Below are positions 13,853 to 23,600 of a stretch of DNA of 64,000 nucleotides, one piece after another. This DNA is from JAKAQB01 sp027320105 (GTDB lineage Bacteria; Actinomycetota; Acidimicrobiia; Acidimicrobiales; Palsa-688): NCBI GenBank assembly GCA_027320105.1, contig DAHVMA010000079.1:15750-79749 (forward strand), written 5' to 3'. The notes beneath the pieces are model-generated. The model did not search any database. It was not told the origin of the DNA and saw only the letters and a program-made list of their open reading frames with translations. The position numbers and the translations under genes are program-made. The number at the start of each line of letters is the position of its first letter. The first letter of the stretch is position 1.

Positions 13853-14842
13853 ATGTTTGGTGGCGTGCGGGAGGTGACGAGCATCGGCAGCTGGTCGCGT
13901 GCCTTCCCGCGAGCCCACCGCTCGGTCTCCGACGCACGCCGCGCCGTCACGGAGAAGCTGACGAGCGACGGCTACGACGATCTGGTGTCCGCCGCCCAAC
14001 TCGTCGTGAGCGAGCTCGTCGCCAACGCCGTGCTCCACGCCGACAGTGAGGTCACCGTCGGCCTGCACCCGATCAGGGATGGCGTGCGGGTGAGCGTTGC
14101 CGACGAGAGTCAGATCCTCCCAGTCGCCGTGCTCGCCACGGAGTCGGCCATGACAGGGCGGGGCATGCAGCTCGTGCAGCATGTGGCAGCCCGTCTCGGC
14201 GCGACGGCCACCGCCAACGGGAAGCGAGTGTGGGCGGACCTCGTGCGCGGTTGGGAGCCGACGAAACCGTCGGACGGGGACCCTCTCTCGAGATGGTCCG
14301 ACGATTGGCCGGAGGAACCAGCGGACGTCCCTCGCTACCACGTGGAGCTCGGCAACGTTCCGGTCGACTTCCTCCTCGGCGCCGACGCGCACGTCGACAA
14401 CCTCGTCCGGGAGCTGACGCTGGCGTCCGCTGGTGCCGACGAGGGCATGACCGCCCGGATACCTCCCGGTCTGGCCCAGCTCGTCGAGTCGGTGGTCAAC
14501 CGCTTCGCCGATGCCCGCCTCTCCATCAAGAGGCAGGCACTCGCGGCGGCGCGAGAGCAACTCCCCCAGGTGACCCTTCGGTTGCGCCTCGGCGCCGACG
14601 CTGCCGACGCCGCCGAGGAATACCTCGCCGGCCTGGACGAGGCCGACACCTATTGCCGTGCGGCCCGCCTGCTGACGCTGGCCTCGCCGGCGAGTCACCG
14701 TCTCTTCCGGAGGTGGTACATCACCGAGCTGGTGCAGCAACTGCGCGAAGTGACACGAGGAGGGACACCCCATCGATCCCGGAGTTTCGAGCAGTGCCTG
14801 GTGGAGGAGATCGACCGCCTCTCGCACCTGCACGCGCCGTAG
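13853..14842 (+). CDS. RsbW-type ATP-binding regulator, probably C-terminally truncated
   Basis: The N-terminal 125 residues are an HATPase_c_2/RsbW-like domain: WSRAFPRAHRSVSDARRAVT, LVSAAQLVVSELVANAVLHA (N box with the Mg-binding Asn) and TGRGMQLVQHVAARLG (G box). Such domains act as anti-sigma kinases. A helical domain follows from about 175 (YHVELGNVPVDFLLGADAHV to ASHRLFRRWYITELVQQLRE) and the protein ends HLHAP at 14842. Similar layouts in actinobacteria (from memory) go on into GAF and SpoIIE/PP2C domains; here only scraps of these remain, in another frame, just downstream. AGGAGG sits almost on the ATG at 13853, so a GTG at 13865 may be the real start. Confidence 0.75.
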   Translation: MFGGVREVTSIGSWSRAFPRAHRSVSDARRAVTEKLTSDGYDDLVSAAQLVVSELVANAVLHADSEVTVGLHPIRDGVRVSVADESQILPVAVLATESAMTGRGMQLVQHVAARLGATATANGKRVWADLVRGWEPTKPSDGDPLSRWSDDWPEEPADVPRYHVELGNVPVDFLLGADAHVDNLVRELTLASAGADEGMTARIPPGLAQLVESVVNRFADARLSIKRQALAAAREQLPQVTLRLRLGADAADAAEEYLAGLDEADTYCRAARLLTLASPASHRLFRRWYITELVQQLREVTRGGTPHRSRSFEQCLVEEIDRLSHLHAP

Positions 14843-15210
14843 GCCGTAGCGGAGCGCTCCGCCCGGCCGCCAGCCGCGAGCCTCTCGCCGCACCCGAGGT
14901 CGAGCACGCCGCGGTGCTGCGGCGGTTGAAGCGCACGAGACCTCGGTCGCAACTGGTCCCGGAGGCTCGCTCTCTCGGCGCGGACCCCTTCGACACCTCA
15001 CGTCCCATCACGACGATCACCGGTGCTGCGCCTTCCGCCGGCGCCATCGCCGACGCGGTCGAAGCGGCCGTGCTGCGCCACGCCAGTCCCAGCCGCCGCG
15101 ACGACCTGGCCATCCTGGCCCTGGGTGCCCGGAAGGGTCGGACCCTCCGAGCGCCGGTGGTCAGGGGTCGGGTTGGGCGCAGGACCCCAGAGGCGGGCCG
15201 TCAGACCTGA
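14843..15210 (+). pseudogene. Remnant of SpoIIE/PP2C-type phosphatase
   Basis: In the +2 frame relative to the upstream gene, the sequence reads APEVEHAAVLRRLKR soon after the upstream stop, then GAIADAVEAAVLRHASPSRR and DDLAILALGARKG, a good match to the last helix and strand of SpoIIE-type PP2C phosphatases (RDDxAxLxL). The metal-binding Asp motifs and the bulk of the domain are missing. I infer a frameshift plus a large internal deletion in a former kinase-phosphatase fusion. The fragment overlaps the 3' end of recD on the other strand. Confidence 0.55.
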
Positions 15211-17076
15211 CGCCCTCGCAATGGGTCGGCTGACGGCCAGGCGTATGGCGACCTCGCTTCCGACCACGAGCAGGTGATGCCTGGCCCGGGTCACGGCGGT
15301 GTACATCAGCTCCCGGGTGAGGAGACGGGAACCAGGAGGCGGCAGCACGAGGGCGACCCGGTCGAACTCGGAGCCCTGGCTCTTGTGGACGGTCATGGCG
15401 TACACCGTTTCGACCTGGGCGAGCCGCCCTGGCCGGACGGGTTGCGTGCGGCCCTCGAACGCCACCACCAGCTCGGATCCCCGCACCGGGCCGGCCCCCC
15501 CTCCCGCCACCACGACCCCCGCGTCGCCGTTGAACAAGCGCAAGCCGTAGTCGTTCGTGGTGAGCATCACGGGCCGCCCCGCGTACCACGTCCCCTCCGC
15601 TGCGATGGCCGGCTCTCGTTGGACGACCCAGGACACCACCCGGGCGTTCCAGGTCCCGGCGCCTGCCTCGCCCTCGCGGTGAGCGCAGAGAAGCCGGCCA
15701 CCGCGCATGGCCTCCAGCGCAGCCACACTGTCACCGCTGCGAGCGGCCTCCACCATGGGCCACGCCCATCCGAGCGTCAGGTCGCGCAGCTCTCCGAGGG
15801 CGTCGTCACCGGCGACAGCCGGATCCACGTCGATCCAGTCCAGAGGGCCCTCACCGAGGAGGCGGATGACATCGTCACCGTGTCCAGCTCGCACGGCGGT
15901 GGCGAGATCGGTGAGCGCTCCGCCGAAGCGATGGTTGGTCGAGAGCACGGCAATGGACCGACCGATCGCCGGCTCGTCGGGCACCTCCCCGCCGGCGCCG
16001 GCACCCGGACCGTCCCCGCCGGCGACCAGGGCCGGGCCGACCACATCGGCGAGCACCGCCCCCGCCTCCACCGACACGAGCTGGTCAGGATCACCGACGA
16101 GCACCAGGCGCGCGTCTGGGCGAACCGCTTCGAGCAGCCGGGCCATCATGCCCAGGGAGACCATCGAGGCCTCGTCGACGACGATGACATCGTGGGGGAG
16201 TCGGAGCCCTCGGTGGTAGCGGAATCGGCTCGACGAGCCCGGCCGGTACCCGAGGAGCCGGTGCAAGGTGAGCCCCGGCGTGGAGGCGAGCCGGACACGG
16301 GTGGAAGGTGGGATGTCGAGCCTGAGGGCCTCGGAGCGCACGGCCTCCTCCAGGCGGGCTGCAGCCTTGCCGGTCGGTGCGCTCAACCCGATGAGCGGCG
16401 GTCGGGCGTCACCATGGTCGGCCTGGAGGTGGAGGAGTGCCAGCAGGCGGGCGACCGTTGTCGTCTTCCCGGTTCCCGGGCCGCCGACGAGGACCGTGAG
16501 GAGCCGCCCGGCCGCCAGCCGAGCCGCCCGGCGCTGGTCCCCGTCGTCGGGGAAGAGGCGCTCGAGCGCCCCGCCCGACCTGCTCCCGAGCAGGTCCGTC
16601 ACTGCCGCCGAACGTTCCACCAGCTCTCCGGCCACCGCCAGCTCGTCGCGCCAGTACCGGTCCAGGTACAGCACCGAACCGGCCAGTCGGAGGGGGCGGC
16701 GCTGCTCGGATCCCTCGCCGGCCACGAGTTGGCTGGCGGCGACGCGGTCGACCCATGTCGACGGTTGGGGCCACGGGAGGGTCGAGACGTCGAGGTCGTC
16801 ACCAAGGTCGCCGGCCGCGACATCCCGCACGCCCAGCAGATCCACTGCGACATGGCCGACGCGGGGAGCCCGGACCGCCAGGGCGGCGGCCAACGCGACC
16901 ACCTCGTCGGTTTCACCGGCCAGGCGTTGGAGGGTGGCGGCCACGTGCACGTCGGCGGCGGCGAGCACACCACTTCGGTTGAACACGGCGAGCAGCCCCT
17001 GCCCGTCGATCGCCGGGCGGTGCCCCGCGGGTGCCCAGCCGGAGACGACGGAGACGCCGGAGGGATCGGACCTCAT
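14998..17076 (-). CDS. recD: Exodeoxyribonuclease V alpha subunit, 5'-3' helicase
   Basis: RecD is the fast 5'-3' helicase of RecBCD. The 692-residue product has a RecD-type N-terminal domain (IDGQGLLAVFNRSGVLAAAD), Walker A TVLVGGPGTGKTTTVARL near 210, Walker B VIVVDEASMVS, LVLVGDPDQLVSVEAG, and the SF1 motifs TVHKSQGSEFDRV and ELMYTAVTRARHHLLVVG. Family homology ends around ASGLTARL near 15190; the last 63 residues are antisense to the phosphatase remnant and look like read-through after loss of the original stop. The ATG overlaps the recB stop by 4 bp (ATGA). Last gene of recC-recB-recD. Confidence 0.95.
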   Translation of the reverse strand: MRSDPSGVSVVSGWAPAGHRPAIDGQGLLAVFNRSGVLAAADVHVAATLQRLAGETDEVVALAAALAVRAPRVGHVAVDLLGVRDVAAGDLGDDLDVSTLPWPQPSTWVDRVAASQLVAGEGSEQRRPLRLAGSVLYLDRYWRDELAVAGELVERSAAVTDLLGSRSGGALERLFPDDGDQRRAARLAAGRLLTVLVGGPGTGKTTTVARLLALLHLQADHGDARPPLIGLSAPTGKAAARLEEAVRSEALRLDIPPSTRVRLASTPGLTLHRLLGYRPGSSSRFRYHRGLRLPHDVIVVDEASMVSLGMMARLLEAVRPDARLVLVGDPDQLVSVEAGAVLADVVGPALVAGGDGPGAGAGGEVPDEPAIGRSIAVLSTNHRFGGALTDLATAVRAGHGDDVIRLLGEGPLDWIDVDPAVAGDDALGELRDLTLGWAWPMVEAARSGDSVAALEAMRGGRLLCAHREGEAGAGTWNARVVSWVVQREPAIAAEGTWYAGRPVMLTTNDYGLRLFNGDAGVVVAGGGAGPVRGSELVVAFEGRTQPVRPGRLAQVETVYAMTVHKSQGSEFDRVALVLPPPGSRLLTRELMYTAVTRARHHLLVVGSEVAIRLAVSRPIARASGLTARLWGPAPNPTPDHRRSEGPTLPGTQGQDGQVVAAAGTGVAQHGRFDRVGDGAGGRRSTGDRRDGT

Positions 17077-20000
17077 CGCACGCCACGGTCGAACAGGTCG
17101 GAGATGTCGACCACCAACTGCGGCGGGGGCGCCCAGGTGAAGACACCGCACGGATGCCCGTCGACCACGGGTGTGCCAGGACCGACCATCCCTCGGAGGA
17201 AGAGGTACAGCGCTCCGCCGAGGTGGCGGTACGGGTCGTAGGAGGCCAGGCGCCACCGCAGGTAGCGGTGCAGGGCGACAAGGTACAGGAGTGCCTGCAG
17301 CGGGTAGTGCTGGCGCTGCATCTCGGCGTCGAGCGCGCAACGACGGTAGTGCCAGGGTGTGAGCGTCTCGTCCGCCGTGGCAAGCCAGTTGGTCTTGTAG
17401 TCGGCGACGAACCAGAGCTGCGTGCCGTCCGCCATCCGGCGGCGGAGCACCAGGTCGAGGCTGCCCGTCAGGTATCCCCGCAGCGTGGCGGCCAGTAGCG
17501 GGTCAGCGAGCCGCCGGTCATAACCCTGCAGCACCTCGCCGTCGGGCAGGTGTCGCCGGAGGACCCGGGCGACGTCCCCCGTGCGAATCACCCCGTGCGG
17601 GCGGTCGCCTCCCGCCATGGGCAGCTCGAAGGCCAGCTCGTCCAGGCGGTCCGCCCGCTGCACGTCCCGGAGCGCCGAAACCCCCAGGGCGCCCCCGAGC
17701 GGCGTGGCCAGTGCCGCTGCCAGCCCGGTGGCGAGGGCAGACGGGTCGCCGCCGACGAGGCCGCCCGGGTCGGCACGGGCTGCCTCGCGGGTGAAGGCGG
17801 CCTGCAGGTCGGGCTCGCCGAAGTCCACCGCTTCCAAGAGCCGGTGCACGAGGGTGCCCACCTCCCGACCTCGCGGCACGCCCGCCAGGGGGCAGGCGGG
17901 CCCTTCCCCGGGAGGGGAGGCCACCGCCTCCTCCCGACCAGCCAAGTAGCGGGCCGTCCCCAAACCGCCGGCCGGCTCGTCGCCGACCCCCGGATCCTCC
18001 GGTTCGCTGCCGACCCTGGCGTCGTGGGCCGCCGACACGATGCTGCTGTACGAGGCGCGCCGCCAGTCGGCATCGAGCTCACGACTCCACGGAGCGACGG
18101 CCAGCTCCGCGACGGTCGACGGGACGCCCTGGACGCTTCCCGCGCCGGACGACGACGGCACCGAGCCGAGGAGCCGGGAGCCGTTCGGGCCGGCGGTCTC
18201 GACGACCAGCAGGCCCGGTGCTCTCGCCGCCAGGCGCTCGAGGGCGGAGCGGATCCGCCGCTCGTCGGGTTCGCCACTCGGCCCGAGACCGACCTCGCCG
18301 TCAGCGGCGCGAGCGACGAGGAGCCGCCCGAGCGGCGAGGTGCGGCAGCCGTGGGCACGGGCCCACCACAACACCACCTGGTGGCGCGCCCGCGTCAACG
18401 CCACGTAGAGGATGCGGAGGTCTTCTCCCCGTTGCTCGACGAGGGCAGCCATCAGATGCCGCCGGTATTCCGCCCAGCGGTCGCGGTCGGGCGCGCCGAC
18501 GTCGAGGAACCGTTGCTCGGGACGCCCCCCGCTGCCGGCACCGTCTCCAGACGAGGCGCTGGAGGGGTCGTGGAACAGCACCGGCGCCTGGGCGCGCTCT
18601 CCCCCGCCGCCGGGATCCCAGAGGTAGGGACAGTGAACGATGCCGAACTCCAATCCCTTGGCCCGGTGCACGGTGAGGACCTGCACGGCATCGGCGTCGG
18701 AGTCGAGGCGACGGCTCCGCTCCTCCGGCTGGATGCGGTCGTCATCGGCGTCGGCGAGGCGTGCCGCGAGCCAGCCTCGCAGCGCCGGGCCGCCCAACTG
18801 GGAGCGCACGGACTCGGCATGCAAGAGCTCGGCAACGTGCTGCAGGTCCGTGAGCATGCGCTCGCCACCTTCCACAGCGAGGAGCCGCGCCGGCAACTGC
18901 TCCTCGGCGATGACCGCCCGGTGGAGGGCCGCAACGCCCCGGTTGGCAAGGACGACAGCCCAACGATGGGCGCGGTCGTGGACGTCCTCCCACCGCCGCT
19001 CGTCGGCGGTGGCCACCTCCCGAGCTGTCATCCCGACGAACGACGACAAACCCAGCGCGACGATGCGGGACCGCACCGCCGGCTCCTGGGCGGCGTCGAG
19101 CAGGCGTAGCCAGTCACGCGCCGCCTCCGTGGCGAACACGTTCTCGAGGCCGGCGACCACGGCCGGGACGCGTGCGGACCGGAGGGCGTCGCGGACGTGC
19201 AGGGCCTGCTGGTTCGTGCGGGTGAGCACGGCGACGTCACGGGCTTCGACAGCCCGGCGCCGGCCACGCTCCACGATGGTCGCCGCCGAGCCCAGGAGCG
19301 CCGCCACGTCCCCGGCGACGTCGCGGGCGATCCACTCGACCGCCGACGACTTCTCGTGCAGTTGCTTGGCGTCCGTCTTGCGGATGTCCGGCGCGCGGTC
19401 CGGGACGACCCGAACCCGGACCGGGGCAGGATGAGCTGCGCCTTCCAGGGTTGGGAGCCGGCGCTCCGGCGGCGCACTCACCGGTCGGAAGGGGATCTCC
19501 CGGTGGCCGAGCAGGGTCGGGCTCAACAGCGCGGCGGTGGCGTCGAGGAGGGGCTGGTCCGACCGCCAGTTGGTATCGAGGCTGAGGCGTTGCGCGTCCC
19601 GGTTGGCCGCCAGGTAGGCGTACACGTCCGCGCCCCGGAAGGCGTAGATCGCCTGCTTGGGGTCACCGATGAGCACCAGCGTCGCGGCGGACTCGCCAAA
19701 CGCCTGCTGCAGGACGCGCCACTGCACCGGGTCGGTGTCCTGGAACTCGTCGACCAGGACCACCCGGTATCGGCACCGGAGCCGGTCGCACGCCGCCGGG
19801 CCGCGCTCGTGGTGCTCGAGGGTGCGCGAGAGCCGCTCGAGGAGCTGGTCGTAGGTGAGGAGGTTCTCCTCCTGCAGCCGGCGCAGCACCTCCACCCGTG
19901 CCCTCGACGCCAAGCGGCTCAGCAGGGCTCCGTCGGTTGGCGCCGGGACGACCTCGGCATCGGGGTTGGCAATGGCGGCCCGTGCCGCCGCCCGAGCGGC

Positions 20001-20603
20001 ACTGAGCCCGAACCCCGGCCGGCCGTGCAGCCGGGCATGGCGGAGGTAGAGGTCGGAGACGACCTCGTCGACGAGGTCCGTGGGATCCTCGAGCAGGGTC
20101 GCCCCGACGTCCACGTCGCCGGCCGACCCGAGGCCGCTCAGTACGAGCTGGCAGAACCCGTGCGTGGTCGTGATCGTCACCGCGTCGAACCCGGCCAGGG
20201 CGTCGGCGAGTCGCTGGTGGCGCACGGCGACCTCGCCGGCGGGGCCGGAGAGGAGCTGGGCGACGAGCTCGTCGCCACGACCCGCGACTCCCTGGGCGAC
20301 GGGGACGTCGCCGGCGGTGCCGGCGCCCGGGCACCCGGCGGCGAGCGCCTGCCCGAGGGTGGCCTCCGCAGTGGACACCCGCTGGCGGATCCGCTCGCGC
20401 AGCTCGCCGGTTGCCATGCGGGTGAAGGTCACAGCGAGGAGATGGTCGGGGTCGAGGCCTTCGGCGAGGAAGCGGGTCACCAAGCCGGCGAGCGTCGCCG
20501 TCTTGCCGGTGCCGGCGCTCGCCTCGATCACAGTCGTGCCCGGTCCCGGCAGGGGGTCGGAGAAGGAGAAGGGCCGGGTGGCAGCGGTTGGGGCGTCTGC
20601 CAT
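17073..20603 (-). CDS. recB: Exodeoxyribonuclease V beta subunit, helicase-nuclease
   Basis: RecB is the 3'-5' helicase and nuclease subunit. The product has 1176 residues (E. coli 1180). UvrD-type motifs are present: Walker A TVIEASAGTGKTATLAGL near residue 28, LLAVTFTRMATGELRERI, RVVLVDEFQDTDPVQWRVLQ, VLIGDPKQAIYAFRGADVYA, VLTVHRAKGLEFGIVHCPYL and LYVALTRARHQVVLWWA. The C-terminal nuclease domain is intact, with GSLDLVLRRR and WFVADYKTNW carrying the catalytic Asp-Asp-Lys. Start at 20603, 4 bp after recC, with coding density suggesting one operon. Confidence 0.96.
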   Translation of the reverse strand: MADAPTAATRPFSFSDPLPGPGTTVIEASAGTGKTATLAGLVTRFLAEGLDPDHLLAVTFTRMATGELRERIRQRVSTAEATLGQALAAGCPGAGTAGDVPVAQGVAGRGDELVAQLLSGPAGEVAVRHQRLADALAGFDAVTITTTHGFCQLVLSGLGSAGDVDVGATLLEDPTDLVDEVVSDLYLRHARLHGRPGFGLSAARAAARAAIANPDAEVVPAPTDGALLSRLASRARVEVLRRLQEENLLTYDQLLERLSRTLEHHERGPAACDRLRCRYRVVLVDEFQDTDPVQWRVLQQAFGESAATLVLIGDPKQAIYAFRGADVYAYLAANRDAQRLSLDTNWRSDQPLLDATAALLSPTLLGHREIPFRPVSAPPERRLPTLEGAAHPAPVRVRVVPDRAPDIRKTDAKQLHEKSSAVEWIARDVAGDVAALLGSAATIVERGRRRAVEARDVAVLTRTNQQALHVRDALRSARVPAVVAGLENVFATEAARDWLRLLDAAQEPAVRSRIVALGLSSFVGMTAREVATADERRWEDVHDRAHRWAVVLANRGVAALHRAVIAEEQLPARLLAVEGGERMLTDLQHVAELLHAESVRSQLGGPALRGWLAARLADADDDRIQPEERSRRLDSDADAVQVLTVHRAKGLEFGIVHCPYLWDPGGGGERAQAPVLFHDPSSASSGDGAGSGGRPEQRFLDVGAPDRDRWAEYRRHLMAALVEQRGEDLRILYVALTRARHQVVLWWARAHGCRTSPLGRLLVARAADGEVGLGPSGEPDERRIRSALERLAARAPGLLVVETAGPNGSRLLGSVPSSSGAGSVQGVPSTVAELAVAPWSRELDADWRRASYSSIVSAAHDARVGSEPEDPGVGDEPAGGLGTARYLAGREEAVASPPGEGPACPLAGVPRGREVGTLVHRLLEAVDFGEPDLQAAFTREAARADPGGLVGGDPSALATGLAAALATPLGGALGVSALRDVQRADRLDELAFELPMAGGDRPHGVIRTGDVARVLRRHLPDGEVLQGYDRRLADPLLAATLRGYLTGSLDLVLRRRMADGTQLWFVADYKTNWLATADETLTPWHYRRCALDAEMQRQHYPLQALLYLVALHRYLRWRLASYDPYRHLGGALYLFLRGMVGPGTPVVDGHPCGVFTWAPPPQLVVDISDLFDRGVR

Positions 20604-20607
20604 CGTC

Positions 20608-23600
20608 TCAGCCGCCCACCGCCAGGTGGCCGACGTCGCCGCAGACCTCCGCAGCGAGGACGTCGTCCCACAACCGGCGTGCCAGGCAGCCGAACCTCGT
20701 CGGCTCGCCAGCCCAGGCCCCACCGCGCTCGTGCTCCGGCGGCACCTCGCCCAAGCGGTCGCGCAAGCGAGGGTGCGCCCCCCAGACGCGGTGGTGTTCG
20801 GGGTCGTCCTGCTCGCCGGCGAAACCTCGGCTGCCCTTCCAGCACTCCTCCGCTGCGCGCAGGGCGTCGTCGGCGCCTGCTCCGAGATGCCGGGCCGCCG
20901 CCCACGCCGCCGAGGTCGCGCAGAACAGGGGCAGCGGTTCCCGCATGCCGTGGTCACGCAACTCGACGAGGGCACGCAACGAGTGAAGCGCCGCAACCTG
21001 GTGCGCGTCGGCGTCGACGGCCAGCGGTCGCAGCACTGCCATCGACGGAGGTCTGTGGGACGTGGGGCCGCGACCGATCGTGATGGCGCACACGCCACGA
21101 TCGGGCCGCGCCGCCGACAGAGCGAGGAACCTCACCCACGCCGCCAGGCGGTGCTTCGGGGCGAGCCGGGAGTAGCTGCAGGCCAGGATGGCGCCGCCGC
21201 GCAGGTTCGGCACCGTGCCGATCAGCGAACGGCCGCCAGGCAGGACGACGTGGACTTCCGATGATTGCCCCGGGAAGGGGAGGCCGAGTGCTGCCACCCC
21301 GTCGAGCAGGGCTTGGACCAGAGGGCGTACCACGTCGAGGACCTCGTCCGCGAGCCGACCGGGCGGCAGGAGGCCCCGTCCCCGCTCGACCGCTTCCGCC
21401 ACCGGGAGAGGCACGCCGGCGAGGCAGGCGTCGAGCATGCGGTTGCCGACACCCCACCGCTCGAGCGGATCGAGCTCGATGGGCAGCGTGTCGAGCAGGC
21501 CGGACTCACGCTCGCCGGCGAACAGGCCGAGTCGGGTGCGCAGGAAGGACCGCACCGGGTGCTCGACGAAGCGGATCAGGTCCTCGAGCTGGACGACGGG
21601 CTCGTCCAGCGCCGGCAGGCGGCCGTCCAACCAGGCGGGAGGAGCGCAGCGCTTCGTCGATGAGGCCGCTCCGGCCAGGTCGACCCGATCGAAGCCCCAC
21701 AGCCGGCCTGCCAGCCACCCATGCCCGGCAGGAGCGAGGCCACCGGGCCGGAAGTTGCGCTGGTCGAAGGCCTGCAAAGGGTGCTGCACGACCAGCGCGT
21801 CGCGCGCCCGCCGGCCATCGGCCGCCCGGAAGGTGGCGTCGAGGACGTCGAGCAGCTCGGCAACGGGCACGGCGGGAGCCAGCGGCCTATTGGTCCGCTC
21901 GTCGCGACCGGCGTAGGTGATCACCAGGTGGTCGGTCGCCGAGAGCACGGCGTCGAGGAGCAGCTGGCGGTCCTCGGACCGTGGGTCGCGGTCGCCGACC
22001 AGGGGCCGGGCAGCAAGGAGGTCGTCCCCGTCCGACTGCGGGCGGCGCGGGAACGCACCGTCGTCGAGCCCGAGCAGCACGACGACGCGGTGGGGCACCG
22101 ACCGCATCGGGACGAGGGTGCAGATGGTCAGGTCGCCGGTGCGGAAGTTGGCGCGTGTCGGCCGGCCCTGCAGGCGGGAGCCCAGGAGGGCCCGGACCTC
22201 GGCCAGGCCGACGACTCCGCCGGCCCCCCCCGCACCCGAGCCCTCCGCACCCGACGCCTCCTCCAGCACCTCGGCGGTGACGCGCCGGAGCTGGTCGTGC
22301 TGCCACTCCTCGCCGTTCGCTGCAACCGCCAGCGCCTCCGTCCCGGCGAGCACGGCGTCGGCCCACTCCCTGACGGTCTGGGGTCCGCTGAGGGCGGTGA
22401 GCGCCGCCCCCAGGCGGGAGACGAGCTCGGCGACCCGACCGACGAGCTCGACGTCACCGCTCGGCACGTCGTCGTAAGGGACGGTGCCCTCGTAGACGCA
22501 GCCGTCCTCCCCGCTCATCGCCACGCCGAGCAGGAGCCGGTCGAGCCCGGCGGACCAGGTGTTGGCCTCGACGCCGCCGAGCCGCCACCGCTCGCGGTGG
22601 GTGCGGTCGAGCCCCCACCGCACGCCGGTGCCCACCACCCACTCCTCGAAGGTTGCCAGGTCGTCGCGGTCGAGCTGGAAGCGCCGCGCGACGGGGGGCC
22701 TGCCCGCCAGGTCCACCACGTCCGACGCCGTGACCCGCCCGTCGGCGAGCTCGAGCAGCTGCGCCGCCGTGGCGAGCAGCGGGTTGGTCTGCCGCAGCGA
22801 ACGGTCGGCGAGCCGCACGCGCAGCCTCGGCATGCCGGCCACGCTTCCCTCGGTGCCGCCGCCCGCCGGGCCACGCCCCGGGTCCTCGGCGCCAAAGGTG
22901 GCATGCACGAGCGGAGCGAAGCTCTCGATGTCCGGGCACATGACGATGACGTCGCGGGGTTCGAGGGTGGGGTCGCCGGCGAGCAGGTGCAACACGGCGT
23001 CCCGGACGACCTCCACCTGCCTGCCCCGACCATGGCAGGCGTGGACCTGCAGGGAGTTGTCCGTCGCCAGCAGCGGCGCGCGCTCCTCCGAGCCCGGTCC
23101 GGGCGGTCGGCGGTCGCCCCGGATGTCGCTCTGCAGCCGTCGCAGCACGGTGGGCGGGGCCTCGCGCCCGTCGGCGTCGACCGGGCGGTGCTCGCCGTCG
23201 ACGACCCCGTGGGAGGCCAGCACGAGTTGCATCTCGCGGGCGTCACGACCCCAGCTGCGCAGCAGCGGGTGGGAGGGCAGGCGGGCCGTCGGGTCCGAGG
23301 CGCGCGCCCAGCCCTTCGCCACGCCGTCGCCGACCTCTCCAGCGATCCGCTGCCACAACACGCCCGAGGGGTGCAGCAGGAACAGGTGGACCTCCCGGCC
23401 GGCCGCGACGGCCTGCAGGACCTCCAGATGGCTCGCTGGGAGCCGGGTCAGACCGAACAGGGCGACCCTCTCGGGCAGGTCGAGCAGCGCCGGCTCAGCG
23501 GTCAACCTGGCCGCCGCCAGGGCGAAGCGCTCCGCCGGGCTCGGGACGCCCATGCGTTGGCGCAGCAGCCGCCACAGGTGGGCCTGCCAGATCACCGTCG

